Shown here: positions 18,201 to 33,200 of the stretch, piece by piece
Position numbering within the stretch: the stretch's first letter is position 1
How the letters are laid out: each line of letters opens with the position of its first letter
NCBI RefSeq assembly: GCF_041262525.1
Contig: NZ_JBGCCK010000031.1
Coordinates: 14,516 to 78,515 of the forward strand
From: Streptacidiphilus sp041262525
GTDB taxonomy: Bacteria > Actinomycetota > Actinomycetes > Streptomycetales > Streptomycetaceae
Direction of reading: 5' to 3'
DNA: 64,000 bases
The notes under the pieces: generated by a model
Seen by the model: only the letters and a program-made list of their open reading frames with translations
Databases searched by the model: none
What the model was told of the DNA's origin: nothing
Position numbers and translations under genes: made by a program

Positions 18201-21200
18201 ACCGACGTCCTGAACACCTACAACCGGCGGTTCAACTCCTGGGTGCCCTACCAGGGCGACGGCAGCCACCTCACCTTCCCCGGCCTCTCCGACCAGGTCG
18301 TACCGCGCCCGCACCAGCGCGCCGGCGTGGCCCGCGCCCTGCACGAGGGCGGTCACAGCTTCTTCGACTACGAGGTCGGATTCGGCAAGACGTACACCAT
18401 CGCGATGACGCTCATGGAGATGAAGCGCCTGGGCATGGTCAGCAAGCCGTGCGTCGTCGTTAAGAACCCGACCGTCGGCGACTTCCGCAACGACTTCCTC
18501 AAGTGCTACCCGACCGCGCGTGTGCTCGCGATCGACAGCGCGGACTTCAACAAAGACACGGCCGCGGCCTACATCGCCCAGATCGCCAACGGCGACTGGG
18601 ACGCGGTGATCCTCCCGCAGAGCCTGTTCAAGCGGATCCCGGTCTCGGGCCGCGGCCAGGAGCAGTTCGTCGCCGACCAAACCGCCGAGTACCGCGCCCG
18701 CATCCACAAGATCCTCACCGGCAGCGACGACGCCCTCGCCCCGGAGCTCAACCCGGGCGGCGACCCGCTCGTGGCCGAATCCCTGGACGTGGCAGCCGCC
18801 AACAGCGCCGATCTGCGGCAGGTCAGCAGCCGCACCAAGGACACCATCAAGCGGCTCCAGGGAGACCTCAAGCGCCACACGCAGCGCGCGCAGAAGAACC
18901 TGGTCAAGAACACGATGACCGGCATCTCCTGGGAGCAGACCGGCATCGACGGGATCGTCGTCGACGAGGTCCAGGACTTCGCGAACGCCGAGATCGGCGC
19001 CAACAACTCCGAGCTCTCCCTTACGGTCTCGGCGCAGTCCCGGGACCTGATGGTCAAGTTGCGCAACCCGAACAACCGGGTCGCCATCGGCTCGACCGGG
19101 ACGCCGTTCCCGAACGCGATGCCGCAGGCCTACGTGATGCTCAACTACTTCCGCCCGGACCTGCTGGAGCGGGCCGGCCTGTCCGCGTTCTCCAGCTTCC
19201 AGGCGCAGTACCTCACCGAGACGATGGCGCCGGAGATCTCTCCGGAGGGCATCCCGCGCATCAAGGAGCGCATCGGAGCCTTCCGCAACGCGATGAACTT
19301 CTCCCGGCTGTGGAAGTCCATGGCCGACGTGAAGACCAAGGACGACATCAAGCTCCCGATCCCCGACAAGTACACCGAGACCGTGGTCGTCCCCGCCACC
19401 ACCCAGGACAAGACGTTCATGGCGGAGATCGCCGACCGAGCGGAGATCGTCCGCGCAGGGGAGGTCGACGCCTCCGTCGACAACCTCCTCAAGATCAGCA
19501 ACGACGGCCGCCTTGCCGCCCTGGACCTGCGGATGGTCGGCTGGGAGGCCGACGGCCAGGGAAAGCTCGACGCCGCCGTGGAGCGGATCGCCGCGATCTA
19601 CCACGAGCACAAGGGCCGCAAGTACACCGACCGCGACGGTGCTCCGAACCCGCTGACGGGCGCGCTGCAGCTGGTCTTCTCCGACCGTGGCACCCCCTCC
19701 GACAAGGCCATCAAGGAGGGACGGTTCATCGCCTACCACTACCTGCGCGATGAACTGGTGGCCCGGGGCCTGCCCGAGGACATGATCCGGTTCGCGCAGG
19801 ACGCCAACACCGCGGAGGAGAAGGCGCAGCTGTTCAGCGACGCACGCCTGGGCAAGGTGGCCATCCTGGTGGGCTCCACCGACACCATGGGCGTCGGAGT
19901 CAACGTCCAGGACCGAGCCATCGCCCTGCACCACCTCGACTGCCCCTGGCGGCCCAGCGACGTCACCCAGCGCGAAGGCCGCATCGTGCGGCAGTTCAAC
20001 CAGCACTACCTGCAGCAGATCCCCGTGCAGGTCTACCGCTGGGTCAAGGAGGGCTCGTTCGACTCCTTCATGTGGCAGACCGTCGAGCGGAAGGCACGAT
20101 TCACGGACCAGGTCCGCACCGGCCGCGACCGGGCCGAGCAGGAGCAGGCCCTCGACGGCGACCTCGGCCGGGACTACCTGGAGTTCGGCGAGATCAAGGC
20201 CATCGCGACCGGCAACCCGCTCCTGCTCAAGCAGGCGGCAGCGGACGAAGAGGTCCGCCAGCTGGAGGCCGCCTACACCAACTGGAAGCGCACCGAGCAG
20301 CACCTGCGCAACGTGGTCGACTCCGCCGACGAAACCCTCGCTACCGCCCAGGGCTTCGCGGACCTGGTCGGCAAGGCCGTTGAGCGTCGCGCCGCGAAAC
20401 ACACGGAGGAGTTCCGCGCCGAGCTTCCGGGCGGCACCGAAGTCACCAAGCGCACGGAGGCCGCGACCGCGCTGCGAACGCAGTTGTCGTTGATGCAGCG
20501 CCGCGCCGGCCGGGAGGGGCGCAGCCAGTACGAGCACGTGGCTACGGTCTCCGGTCAGATGATCATGGCTCGGGTCAACAACGGCCACGACTTCATCGAG
20601 TTCACCATCCGGGGGCTGGGTGAGGTCCCGCAGGCCATCTTCACCGTGGACGACGTCAACGCCGCGCTCGCGCCAGGGAAGCCGCCGGTCGGCCTGATCA
20701 CGCGCATCGAGAACCACATCGGCAAGCTCGACGGGCTGCACACCACCCTGCAAGGCGTGGTGGAGGAGCTGCGGCAGGAGATCGAGCGGGCGCAGAAGCT
20801 CGTCGGCAAGCCATTCGGCAAGATGGACCGGCTCCTGCGCGCCCGCGCCGAGCAAGCCCAGATCAACTCGGACATCCAGGCGCAGGCCGAAGGCCGGGCG
20901 CGCACGGAGGACGATCCGGCAGAGGCAGCCGCGCCATCCCAGTCGGCCGCCACCACCATGGCCACACCCGCTGCCCCGTCCTCGGACGCATCCTCCCCCG
21001 ACAGCAGCGGGCTGTCAGCCAGGCCCGGGTCGCCGCCCACTGCCCCGTATGTCGACCGCGCGGAGAGCTGGGCGGCCGAGGAGTCCGTGGCCAACGCCTA
21101 TCGCCAGTGGGCAGAGCGGCTCGGGGCGCACCTTGACCGCGGCTCTGCGGAGGAGCGCAGCCTCACGCAGGCAGCGGAACTGCTGCTGACCGAGAGCTCG

Positions 21201-24200
21201 GGAGCGCGCCAGAGTCGGCTGCTCGGCTTCGACCACCTCACCGGGGTGCCGGTGGTGGAGGACCTCGCACGCCAGATCCGTGCCGTCGCCGAGCAGTGGG
21301 ACCGCCAGCAGCGCAACCCGCAGGCGGTCCGCGACACCTGGCAGCTGTCCACAGCCATTCGGGATCACGCCTCCCGGTACCGTGCCACCGTCACCGACCC
21401 GGGCAGCGCCGAGTACCGGCGCTGGGCCTCCACCGACGAGCCGGTCAATGTCGATGTCCAGGCGGCGGAGGACGCGGCAGCGCTCATGGACCCGCTGGGC
21501 CAGTACACAGTCACCGGCCCGGGTGGGCTGAGCGCCGCCCCGGCCCCTGGCGCCGACCTGGCCGCCGGCGTCGCGCAGCTCATCGCCGACGGGGCTCGTG
21601 TCGAGCAGACCGCGACCGGGCTCCTCCTCACCCTGGCTGACGGGGCCCGATACGACATCGTCGATGCCACCGCGCTCGACGTCGAGGAACCCGAGCCGCT
21701 GATCGGGGCCGACGCGGAAGTACAGGCCCGAGTCGCCGCCTCGGACATGGACACGCCTCGTTCCTCGCTGCCGAACATCGAGTGGGCCGCCGCGGTGCTG
21801 GGGCACTACGTCGACTCGGCCGAGCTCGTCGCTGGCCGGGAGCTCGTCGCATCCACCGGACGCCAGCTGGAGGGCATCCTTCGGCAGCAATCCGCGGCGC
21901 TGGAGGACGAGTTCGCCGCAGAGCTCTCCAACGCACTCACAGCGGCGCACGAGAGCACCCAGCTGTCGCCGGAGGAAACGCTCGGCATCTACGATCGCCT
22001 GGCCCAGGCTGCCTCCGCCCTGGTCGACAGCGGTGAGGGAGAAGTGGCTGCGGTCGCCGAGCGGCTCCAGCTTCGGACGGAACGCCACCTGGCACGGATG
22101 CAGGCCCTCGGCAACCATCTGACCGACGAGCTGATGGACGCCTCGGCGCTGGACCCGGAGTCGCTGGCGGTCCTCGGCCGGAACGACCCCGCGAAGGAAC
22201 GCCCCACCCCGTACAGCGACAGCACCCACCTCAACCTCAGCCGCAGCATCCTCTTCCAGACGTACGACCGGTGGCCGCTGGTGTCCGGCGGCGGGGGGAA
22301 GGCCGAAGCCGCTCTGCGCGGGGCAATGTGGGAGCGCCGCGAGATGCCCGACACCCGCTTGACGGCAGTGCTGCCCGAGTGGCTGCAGGTCGTCGCCCTC
22401 GCGATGGGGGCCGCCGACACAGCGGAGGGCGAGACGCGTGCGATCCTGCGCGATGTCGCACAGCGCGCCTTCCAGCATCACCAGCACCTGTCAGCCCACC
22501 AGCTCGCAGCGGCCGAGACTAGTCCCTACGAAGACGGCGAGGCGTTCACTCAGGGTGCCGAGGACCTTGTCACCAGTTGGGAGACCTGGCTCGCCACGGC
22601 CACCGCCCGGGAGTTGGGCGAAGGCGACGGTTCCCGCCCGCAGGACGCCCCGTTCACAGCTGCCCGCGCCGCCATGGAGGAGGTTCGGGAAGCCCTGCGA
22701 TCGGTGGAGCTGGCCTCGATCGAGGACGGCACTCTGGACGAGCTCACCCGGCAGACCACCAAGCTCGCGCACACCGCCTACGCGCTCGTCCTGAGCATGC
22801 GCGAGGAAACCTTCCGACAGCGGGGCGACCAGCAGGTGCTTGGCCGGCTGGTGCGGACGGCGTACGAACACGCCGCAGCCTGCCGAGCGGCGTCGCTGCG
22901 GCCTGCCGCGGCAGCGCAAGTCCGGCGAGGCGTCGCCCAGCGGCAGATGGCCTTGGGGAACATGCCGGAGGCGCCTGCGGCTGTGCCCGAGGCAGCCATC
23001 CCCGTCGTCAGCCACGCGGCACCGCTGGAGATCGAGCACGATTACCGCAGCACGGTCGTGCGCGGCACCTCCAACCTGCCCTCGGACACCGAGGTTCGGC
23101 GGCTGCTGGACCGACTCGGCTTCAAGTACAAGGGAAAGCAGAGCCACTGGATCCTGCCCCGCTCCGGCGCGCTCGCCGACATGTACCAGCGCAACGAGCG
23201 CATCCGCCGCCTCGTGCAGGAACTGTCGAAGCTCGGCCGCAGTCACCGGATGATCGAGACCACAGTGCAGGAGCCGCCGGTCGAGATCCGGATCCCGGTC
23301 GGCGAGCCCTACGCCACTCGTGCTGAGGCCGAGGAAGACTTCGGGGCGGCGTTCTCCGCCTACTGGAGTCTCAGGGACACCCCTGCGGGCAGACGCCTGA
23401 TGGGCAGCGACGGTCGTCCGGACGGCCGTGCCGTCCATGCCGCGCTCGAAGACCTGCGTCAAGGCGCTGTGGGCTCCAACCTGGATCCGTTCGCCCACGC
23501 GGGCGACGCCGTGGCGCAGCGGTGCGTCGAGCTGGCCCGCGCCACCCAGACCATCTCCCAGCATCTCGCAGAGGAGAAGTACCGGGCGCCGGCGGCGCTC
23601 CCGCACCTGCGGGCGATGACGCAGTACGCGACGCTGCTGGCGTCGCGCATCAGCGCTACCGTCGCCCACGAGGGGCGGTGGGAGGAGTTGTTCGCCACCC
23701 CAGTGTCGGCCGCTCAGCCTGCGGCGGACGCCGGAACCGCCCTGCATTCCGATGCCGCTGCGGTACTGGTCGGGCCCGCACCACGTGCTGACGACGAGGT
23801 GTCTGAGTCGACCGTGGCACCGGCCTCCACCACAGCGGACCCGATGTTGGCGGGCCCCTACAACGCTGACCAGCTGGCTGCGGCGGTCGAGCGGATCAAC
23901 TCCCTGGTCACTGACTTCCTGCGCGGCACAGAGATTCTGGCCTTCATTGACACAGACCTGCACGAGACCGTCAAGGCGACCTGGGAGACCGCCGACACCG
24001 CTGGACGCGTCGCGCTCACCGGGGATGATGAGTTCGCCGCAGCCCTGGCCGCCTACAGCAAGGCCGTAGACGCCACGGGCGCCGCTGTCCGTGTGATGGA
24101 GCGGGAGCGGGCCCGTATCTCTCCGGCCTTGAGCGCCCCGGCCAGCGACCTCATCGGCGCGACCGAGGCGCACATCGTTCGTCTCTCCCTGACCTACCGC

Positions 24201-27200
24201 ATGGAGCAGGAGGCCAGGGAAGCCGGTCGCGCACAGCGCGCCCGGGAGCGCGCAGCTGCCACGGCCGCCCACGACGCGCGCGTCCACGCCGAGGCGCGCG
24301 ACTGGGTGGTTCGCGCGGCGTCCGCAGCCGATGGCGTCCTCGCCTGGCTGCACCGTGTGCCCGAGGAAGAGGCCCGAGCCAAGTTCGACGAGTGGCTGAG
24401 CTACCTGATCGTCACCGACCCGGTGTCCGGCGCTGGAACCCGTTACGAAGACTGGATCGGGTTGAGCAGCCGACCCAGCGCCCGCACGGACATCGCAGCG
24501 GACGCGTTCGCCGCGCTCTACACCACGCCGTCTGCCCCGGACGAGACCCCTGGGACGAGCCCCGGCACCGCGGCAGTGCCGGACGGCCTCGACGCGCTGA
24601 TCTCCGGGTTCGACACCCTGCCCGCCTACGAGCAGGCAGGGCCCAGCGCCGATGCCCGGCTCGCCGTCATGGCCACGCTGTCCCTGCCCGACGGCACCGT
24701 GCACGACGCGCTGCTGCTGCTGCAGTCCGTGGAGGACAGCGACGACGAACTGGACGACGAACCCGTCGTGCGTGGCGCCCAGATCCTCCCCTCGAACAAC
24801 CTGCTGTCCACCAGCGTGGAGGGGCGCTGGTTCGCCGGGGACCTGCTGTCCATGCAGGGAGCCCGCGTCATCCCCCTGCGAGAGCCGATCCCCTGGGCAG
24901 CCGTTCGCGAGCTGGCGACCGGCACCTACGAAGCCACGCTCCAAGCCCTGCTCCGGGACCACGCAGCCGCAGCCACAGAGGCCGACATCGTTCCCGGGGC
25001 CCCCGCCGAGGCCGGAGAGACCGAGGCCGAGACCGCTCACGGACCCGTGAACACGACGACCGGTCAGGAAGAAGAGACTCCGTCGCCCACGACCGATCCC
25101 AACGGTCCTGCGTTGGCGGAAGTCGCACAGCCGGCGCAGCAGGTCACCGAGGGGGCCGCCGCCGACGACCCGAGCGGCCTCGCGGAGTCCACAGAGCTGA
25201 CCAGCCGTGAGACAGCACTGTCCACGCAGGAGGAGAGCATGGCGGATACTGCCGACACAACGGCTGAGGGTGCCTGGTCCGGCCGGATCAAGATCGTGAC
25301 GGAGGGCCGCGCGGCGTTCGTCACCGGCACCGGTGGCGACTACTTCCAGCAGGAAGCAGACCTGCGGAAGTTGCTCAAGAGGGACCAGAACTTCGCCTTC
25401 CGTGAGGGACGCTGGCGCTACTCGGGTCGGGCAGCGAACCGGGAGCGAGTCATCGGCGAGGTCCGTGCCTACCTCCGGACGAAGGATGCTGAGGCTGCCG
25501 CGGCCGAGGCGTCCAAGGCGGCGGCGCAGTACCCTCCGACCCCTCAGCAGCAGCGGATCATCGACGCCGTTCTGGCCGGGAAGGACGTCGCAGTCCAGGC
25601 ACTCGCTGGAACCGGCAAGACCTCGACGCTCCTCATGCTCACCGAGAAGCTGCCGAAGAAGCGCATCGCCTACATCGCCTTCAACCGGGCCATCGCCGAC
25701 GAGGCCCGCCGGAAGTTCCCCCGGCGCGTCACCTCCGGGACCAGCCACTCCTACGCTCGAACTGCCCTGCGCAACACGCCGCTGTGGAACAAGGTCTCCC
25801 GAGCAGGCAAGAACGGAGGCGCGAGGTTCCCGAAGGACGTCGCACCGGCCCTCGGCCTGACCAAGCCCCTGAAGTTCAAGGACGGGGGCCTCGAACCGCA
25901 GGAGGTCGCCCGGATCGCGCTGACCGCCGTGCGGCGCTACCGCGAGAGCGCCGACGCCGAGCTCGGCCCGCAGCACCTCGGCGAGCGCTGGGCGGACAGC
26001 CCGGTGACCGCCCGGCTCCTCGGGTACGCACAGCAGATCTGGGACGACAAGGCCGACCCGGAGAGCAACAGGTTCTTCTTCGAGCCCGATGACTACATCA
26101 AGGTCTGGGCCCTGGGCAACCCGCGACTCTCCTTCGACCTGATCATGTTCGACGAGGCCCAGGACGTCACTCCCGTCCTGAAGAAGGTCATCGCCGACCA
26201 GCAGGCGCAGAAGGTCGTCGTCGGCGACAGCCACCAGGGCATCTACGAGTTCCGCGGGGCAATCGACGCCCTCAAGGACTGGCCGGCCGACGAGACCCTG
26301 CCGCTCACCCAAAGCTGGCGGTTCGGCCCGGGGGTGGCGGCCGTCGGCAACGCCTACCTCCGGCTCCTCGATAGTGACCTGCAGTTGGAGGGGAATCCCG
26401 GGCTCGACACCAGCATCGGTGACGTGGACGAGCCCGACGCCATCCTCACCAAGACCAACATCGGAGCCATCGGAGCAGTCATCGAAGGCTTCGACCAGGG
26501 CAAGCGCGTCGCCCTGGTCGGCGGCGGGGGCGACATCGAGGCCATCGCCAAGGCTGCACAGGACCTGCAGAACGGGCGCCGCACCAAGCACCCGGAGTTG
26601 AAGGACTTCGCCGACTGGAACGAGGTCCGCGAGTTCGCGGACGGCGACGAGGACGCCAAGGCGCTGCAGACCCTCGTCCGGCTCGTCGACCGCTACCGCC
26701 CCGACGGCCTGCTGCGGATGATCCAGAGCCTCGTCCCCGAAGACGCGGTGGACGAGGAGAGCCGGCCGGAGCTGGTCGTGAGCACCGCACACAAGTCCAA
26801 GGGACGGGAATGGGACAACGTCCGCATCGGCCCCGACTTCCCGCAGCCGAAGGAGGACACGAACACCGGAGAAGTCATCCTGCCTGCGCCAGCAGAGCTT
26901 CGCCTGGCCTACGTCACGGTGACCCGGGCCAAGGGCCGACTCGAACTCGGATCGCTCGACTGGATCCAGTTGATGGACCCGGACCTGATGGCACGCGTAG
27001 CCGCGAACCGCTCGGCGGAGGTCGCCCCCGCCGAAGAGGTGGTCGACACCCTGGCCAATGCGGTCGCCGAGATCGATGCGGCGGCCGAGGCATCGACAGC
27101 AGCCGCGCAGCCGGCGGCCCCACTTCCTGCCCCGTTCCAGGGGCCTCATGTGCGCCTCACGCTGTTCAGGAACGGCTTCGGCGTCCCCGTCCTCAACCTG

Positions 27201-30200
27201 CTCACCAATGAGGGCAACCTGGCGATCCGGGAGCTCCCCGCCATCGCCGACTCCACCCTCATTCACGGGCAGATCACCGTTGCCGTGCCCGAGCTTGCGC
27301 GCCCCGGCAGCGTGGACCATCAGCTTGTCTCGACCGAGGAGACGACAAAGTGGCTCGACGCCCACCTCCCGCACCTCGCGCATTCCCTGTGGGCGGACAC
27401 CGCCGTGCGGCCCGCGCTGACCGAGGCGGTCCGCGACGCGCTCCGCGACACCCTGGCACCCAGCACCGATGAGGTAGCGAGCTGGCTCGCCGAGGGCCTG
27501 CGCGAGGAGCAAGTGCTCCAGGCTTCAGTCCGCGAACGGGATCAGTACACCGAGGAGTTCGCGCGAGCCGTCGCCGTCCTGGCCGACGAGTTCGTGATGG
27601 CTGACGGCGCGGAGTTCCTGGCGTGGACCTACCTGGACGGCGACAACCGCGACGTGATCCTCGACGCGGCCGGCCGCCAGCTCTTCGCCCAGCTGCGCCA
27701 GACAGCCGACGCCATGGCGGACAACGGAGTGGAAACCGCCGCTCCGACACCGACGGCGCAGGACATCATCGCGGGCCCCGCTGTGGTCGAGGAGAACCAG
27801 TCGGCGTCTGCCTCCGGTCTCGCTCAGGCGGCCGATGCCTCGAATGACGCCGCGGAGCCGGCCCGGGTCGCCAATGCCGAGCTGGCTCCGTTGCCCTGGG
27901 ACGCAGCGAAGATCCGACAGCGCGGTGTCGCCGGGCTGCGGAGGGCGGAGACGAACGCCGTCCCCAACCTGCACAGCAAGATCGTGGACGGCGTGGGGCG
28001 AGGCCAGGAGGTCGGGGACGTCTGGAGGCAGGACAACCCGTGGGCCCAGTTCCACTCGAACTTGCGGCATGTGCTGGCCGCCCTCCAGGACGACGAGCCC
28101 GCGTACCGCCTGGTCGAGGACGTTGCCACCGAGCTGCAGCGCAGGATCGAGCAAATCGCCGACCGGGCGGCAACCCACTACAACGAGCTGATCGCGCCGC
28201 TCTCCGGAAGCCCGGCCCAACTCGGGTCCCTCGCAGAGAAGTTGACAAACGACAATCGCATCCCGGAGATCGGCGACGCGTTCGTGCGCGAGGCGCTCAT
28301 CCTGGTCCTGCAGACTCTGGACGAGGCTGAGCAGACCGAAGCCGGCCGTGAAATCAAGAGCACCGTCGTGCGCGACGCACTCGACCAGGTAGTGGGCCTC
28401 GCCGGAGTCCGCCTGCACCCGGGCGGCGAGTCAAACCCTGGTGTGGATGCGGCGCTCACGCCCGTAGAGGTCCAGCTCGACGCAGCTCGCGAACTGATCG
28501 CGGAGCTCGCTCTCAACGCTGCGGCGCTGGAGAACTACAACCGCATCCGCACCCTGATCGCCGACCACGAGCAGCAGCAGGCCCGGACCGCGGCATCCGG
28601 CTCCGTGGCGACGGAGCCGGATGAGGAGGTAGCGCACCTCGCCGAACTGGCCGAACCCGGCAGCGCCCCCGTCGCCGAGACCGAGCCCCTGACGGACCAC
28701 GACATCGCCGTGGTGCTCGGCCGAATCTCGGACCACAGCTTCGCCCAGTGGATCTTCCACAGCGACGGCGACAGGAAGCACCACCCGCAGCTGTACGACG
28801 GCTACTTCAAGATGCCCGCCGGCCCCGGCCAGGCCGAGAGCAGCGAAACAGGGAGCGCGTACTCCCGCAGCGGCGGCCTCGACATCAGCGTCTCCGACGG
28901 GGGGACCGAGGTCCGCACTGGCAAGTTGACCTGGGCCAAGGCGCTCAGCTGGCTACGCCCGGCGCTGACGGTGCAGCGCAAGGAGATCCTGGACAGGGCT
29001 TGGAGCACCGGCAACGCCCTGGCCAGGACCGAGGACGCGTTCCGTGTGATCGGCGAACACGACCGCTTCCGTGCAGTACGGCAAGAGGTCGAGCAGGTCT
29101 GCAGCGGCCTGGTTCGCACCTTGATCGACGAGTCCCTTCAAGCCCACCTGACCGGGCAGGCAGAGAACCTGATCGCCCGCAACCGACGCGACGCCAACGA
29201 ACCAGACGACGGGCTCATCAGCTTGGAAAGCCTCGTCGACCCCGACACCGCCCGCGAGCGCGCAACCGGTGAGCAGACTTTGGAGCGGCTGCGGACGATC
29301 CGCGCCGTACTGCCCGACTACCACACCCAACATGTGCCCCTGAGCGAGGTCGCGGCCGGAGACGCCTTCTGGAGCGTCTCCCCGCAGCGCCTGCCGTTCG
29401 TCGCCCAGGGGCCCGCCGAGGTATCGGGCGGCGCTATAACGATCGCTGGCGTGCTGGGCCTCCCCTCCGGCCAGAGCCGCCCCTACGACTGGTCGCACGA
29501 TCACACCGATCTAACCCGACAGGTCGCGAAGCTGCTCCTGCCCGCCACACTCGCCGGACTCACCGACGTTCCCGCCGACGACGTCACCTGGTTCACGACC
29601 CAGGCGACCCCCGACAGCGCGGCGCAAGCTGTCGAGCAGACGGAACCGGAGCCGGAGCCGGCTGCACCAACAGCCGCTGCGGCTCCCGAGGAGGACGTAC
29701 CAGACGCGGCGCATGACGAGGCTGGGACGGACCTGGAGGAGGGGCAGGCGGCGCAATCCTCGTCCACCACGCAAGCACCCCCTGCGTCGGCGTCCAAGGA
29801 GGAACCGCCGCCTCCTGCTGCGCCGTACACCAGCTTGGAGGACTTCACCGCCGACCTGGACGAGACCCGGCAGGCGTTCGGCGCGTGGAGCAGTTCGCTC
29901 ACCGTGCGCCGACTCAACGAGCGCGCCCGGGAGATGCGCAGTCTCACGGATGGACCAGTCGTCAACGAGGCAGAGCAGATCGAGGAACGGTGGCTGGATC
30001 TCATGACAGCCCTCCTCGGCGCACGCGAGATCGACGTGCAGGAGACAGCCCACAGGTTGCGGCAATTCGACGAGGCAGCGACTGCGGCCGGGCGGTCGTT
30101 GCAGGACATGGAGTCGTTCGCCGACGTCGCTGACCGTCGGGCGCTCCAGGCGTCAATCGGCGGCGTCCGGATGGCTGCGGAACGGCTGGTTGCGACCGCG

Positions 30201-33200
30201 TCCCTGGGGACAACTGCTCTCCAGAGCAACGCCGCGGAGAGCATCACCACCGAACCTGTCGGTGACACCGCCACCGTTGTCGAGGGCGGCGATGGGGCCC
30301 CCGACGCTTCCGGCGAGGTGACGGACGAACAGCTGCCCGGCTGGAACGGAGCCACTCCGTTCGCGGCCGAGCTCGCCCAGATGCGTAAGACGCACCAGGC
30401 GTGGACGGCGTCCATGACGGCCACCCGCCTGACCGACCCTGCCAACACCGCCGGCGGGGAACTCGCGGCCCGGATCCAGACCGCGTGGGAGCAGCTGGAG
30501 CCGGTCACGCGGGATCGCAGCAGCGCCCCTGCGCTGATGGCTGAACAGCTTCGCCAGCTGGTGGAGGCGGTCATCGAAGTCGGCGGTGCCCTGACCGCCA
30601 GCAGCCAATACGCCTCGCCTGCGGACCGGCACGTGCTGCTCGCGCTGGTCAGCACCGCCAGCAGGATCGCGGACCAGATCGAGGCTGCGTTCAGGGCCCA
30701 GAGGCCGGAGCCCGTGCAGGACACACCAGAGGCACCGGCCGCCGACCGCGCAACCACGCAGGCGATCGCCGACAGGATGCGGAACGTCTCGCCCTCGCAG
30801 CAGACGGACCACAAGCCGGACCGGAGCACGAAGCTCGCGCAGGCAGCGTGGCGTACGGGGGTGCGCAGGGCCGCTGAGGGTGAGTTCGGCGCGACCGCGA
30901 CGGAGGCCAGGGCGTTCGGCGAGTGGTACATCGCCCAGGGCTACCAGTCGTCCAAGGACATGCCCCGCGCCGAGCTGGCCAGGCTGTACGACCAGTGGCG
31001 GCGCGGCACCGCTGCGCCGGACAAGGCCCAGGACCCGGCCGTCCCCGGTGAGCAGGAGACAGACCCTGCGCCTACTGCGGAGGCAGAGCCCGCGTCGCAG
31101 GCGCAGACGACGACCGTCCCGGAGGCCAGACCGGCGATGCAGCCCGAACCTGCCCCAGAGGCAGAGGTTGCCCCTGAGCCGACAGGCCCGCTGGTGGTGG
31201 AGCCGGAGGCAGCATCGGTGCCTCTGCAGGAGGCCGAGACCGAGCCGGATCTCGACGCCGAGGCCGATTCCGCTCCTGCGGCAGAGCCCTACTCGCCCGA
31301 CATGCCGGAGTCCGCGATCGAGCAAGACGACGAGCTCGCTGTGTTCTCGCAGGACGACCCGGGAGTCGAGGCCGAACCATGGGTCGACGTCATCGGGGAA
31401 GGCATCGTCGGCGACACCGAGGTGGTGGACGAGCCCGACGCCGTAACGCAGTCACTGGAGACCCCAGCTCGCGCGGAGCGCCCCGCAGCGGCGGAGGTTC
31501 CCCCCGCGAGCATGCCGAGCGGGGCGGCGACCGATGCCGCCGAAGGCTCTGACCAGGGCACCGCCGCGCAGAGCGTGCCCACCGTACCCACCCAGGAGGA
31601 AGCGGTGGCCGACCCTGCTGTTCCCGGAGCCGTCGAACAGGACGAACTCGACAGGCATTTCGCCAGCGTCGTGCAGGCGCTCAGGTCCCCGGTGCGACTC
31701 AGCCCACAGGATGAGCAGCGGCTAGAGCTGCAGTATGCGGACCTGCGCCGTCACTTGAACGGTCTTCTGGGTGCGCTCGACGGCGCCCCGGTCCAAGCGC
31801 AGAGTACGGAGCCGTCGGTGGACGCGGCCGACGCGGCGGAGTTCGACGCTGCGGTCGGTGCCACGCAAGAGCAGGCCGGAGCGTACTGGGGCACCCCGGA
31901 GTGGCAGTCCATCCGCGACGTCCACCAGGCCGGCCAGGCACTGCGCTCCGCCGTGCGCGAGGCGGTGATGACCCATGCGGAGGCCCTGGTGCGGGACGTC
32001 CGGACCCATGGGCTCGACCGCACCATCCAGGCATGGACCGCGCGGGCGGTCTCGCACGGCGCGTTCCTGCTGGCGCGGCGTCTGGACGGCAGCGGCATGC
32101 GCGACTCGGCGGCCTGGCGCGCGGCGTGGCGGCTGCACCGCGCGGCCTCGACCCGGGCCGACCGCCTGACGGGGCTGCTGCCCGCGGGGCAGCGGATCGA
32201 CTTGGCCAGCCAGCTCCGCAGCGCCTGGCAGTGGCTCGCGAACCGCATAGAGAGCCCCATCGCGGACCGCGGCCTCGACGGCGTGGACGACGTTGCTTCG
32301 GGCCAGCAGCTGTCGTTGGTCGCCCGCGGCTTCGAGGCGGTCAGGGGTTACTACCAGGCCGCCGCCGACCGGATGGCCGAGTGGGCTCAGCATCCCTTGT
32401 GGCGGCGAGTCGTCACCGTCTTCGAGTCAGCGAACGAGGTGCTGGGTAGGGCGTGGGCCGGACTCCACCGGCTGGGGGCTGATCATGCCACCCTGGGCAC
32501 GGGCCGCACGCTGTGGGTGCGGACCCTGGAGATCATCGCTCACTCCGCGCGAAGCCTGCTGGACCGTCTGGAGCACGGAGGGAACCGTGACGGCCTGCGG
32601 TGGAACGCTCTGCGGGTGCTGCACCATGCCGCCGAAGAGGGCATCTCTCACCTGCGTGGTCTCCTCCCCGAGCACGTCAACAGTCCTCTGGGCGCCTACT
32701 ACGATCCCGACCGCGGTGCCACGATCAGGGAAGTATCGGTCTCCGCTGCGACTGCGGGTGCGGAGCCGGTGGCTGTTGCGGAGGTCGGGGAAGCGGACCG
32801 TGAGGCCGCGGCCGGTCCGGCGACCACGGCTGCCGGATCGATCCCGCGGGAGGAGTCGCAGGCGCCGGAGAACTGGGAGCAGTTGCGCGACGCGGTGGAC
32901 TTCGTGGTCGGTTCGACGTTCGCAGCTGAGCTGCTCGTCAGGAGGCGCCTCTCGATCGACCCTGAACAGGCGGTCCACGTCATGGGGAGGTTGGAGGGGC
33001 TGGGCATCGTCGGGCCGAAGGAAGGTGCGCAACTTCGGCCCGTGCTGGTCCACGATCGCGAGGAGGCGCGGCGCATCCTCGCGCGGGCGCAGGCGCAGGA
33101 AGCCGGGCATCTCGACGCTGCGCCGGAGGGACAGCAGGCTCCGGCAGCTGCGAGCGCTGCACCTGCCGACCTGGGCGAACCAGCCGCGGTCGTCGCGAAG

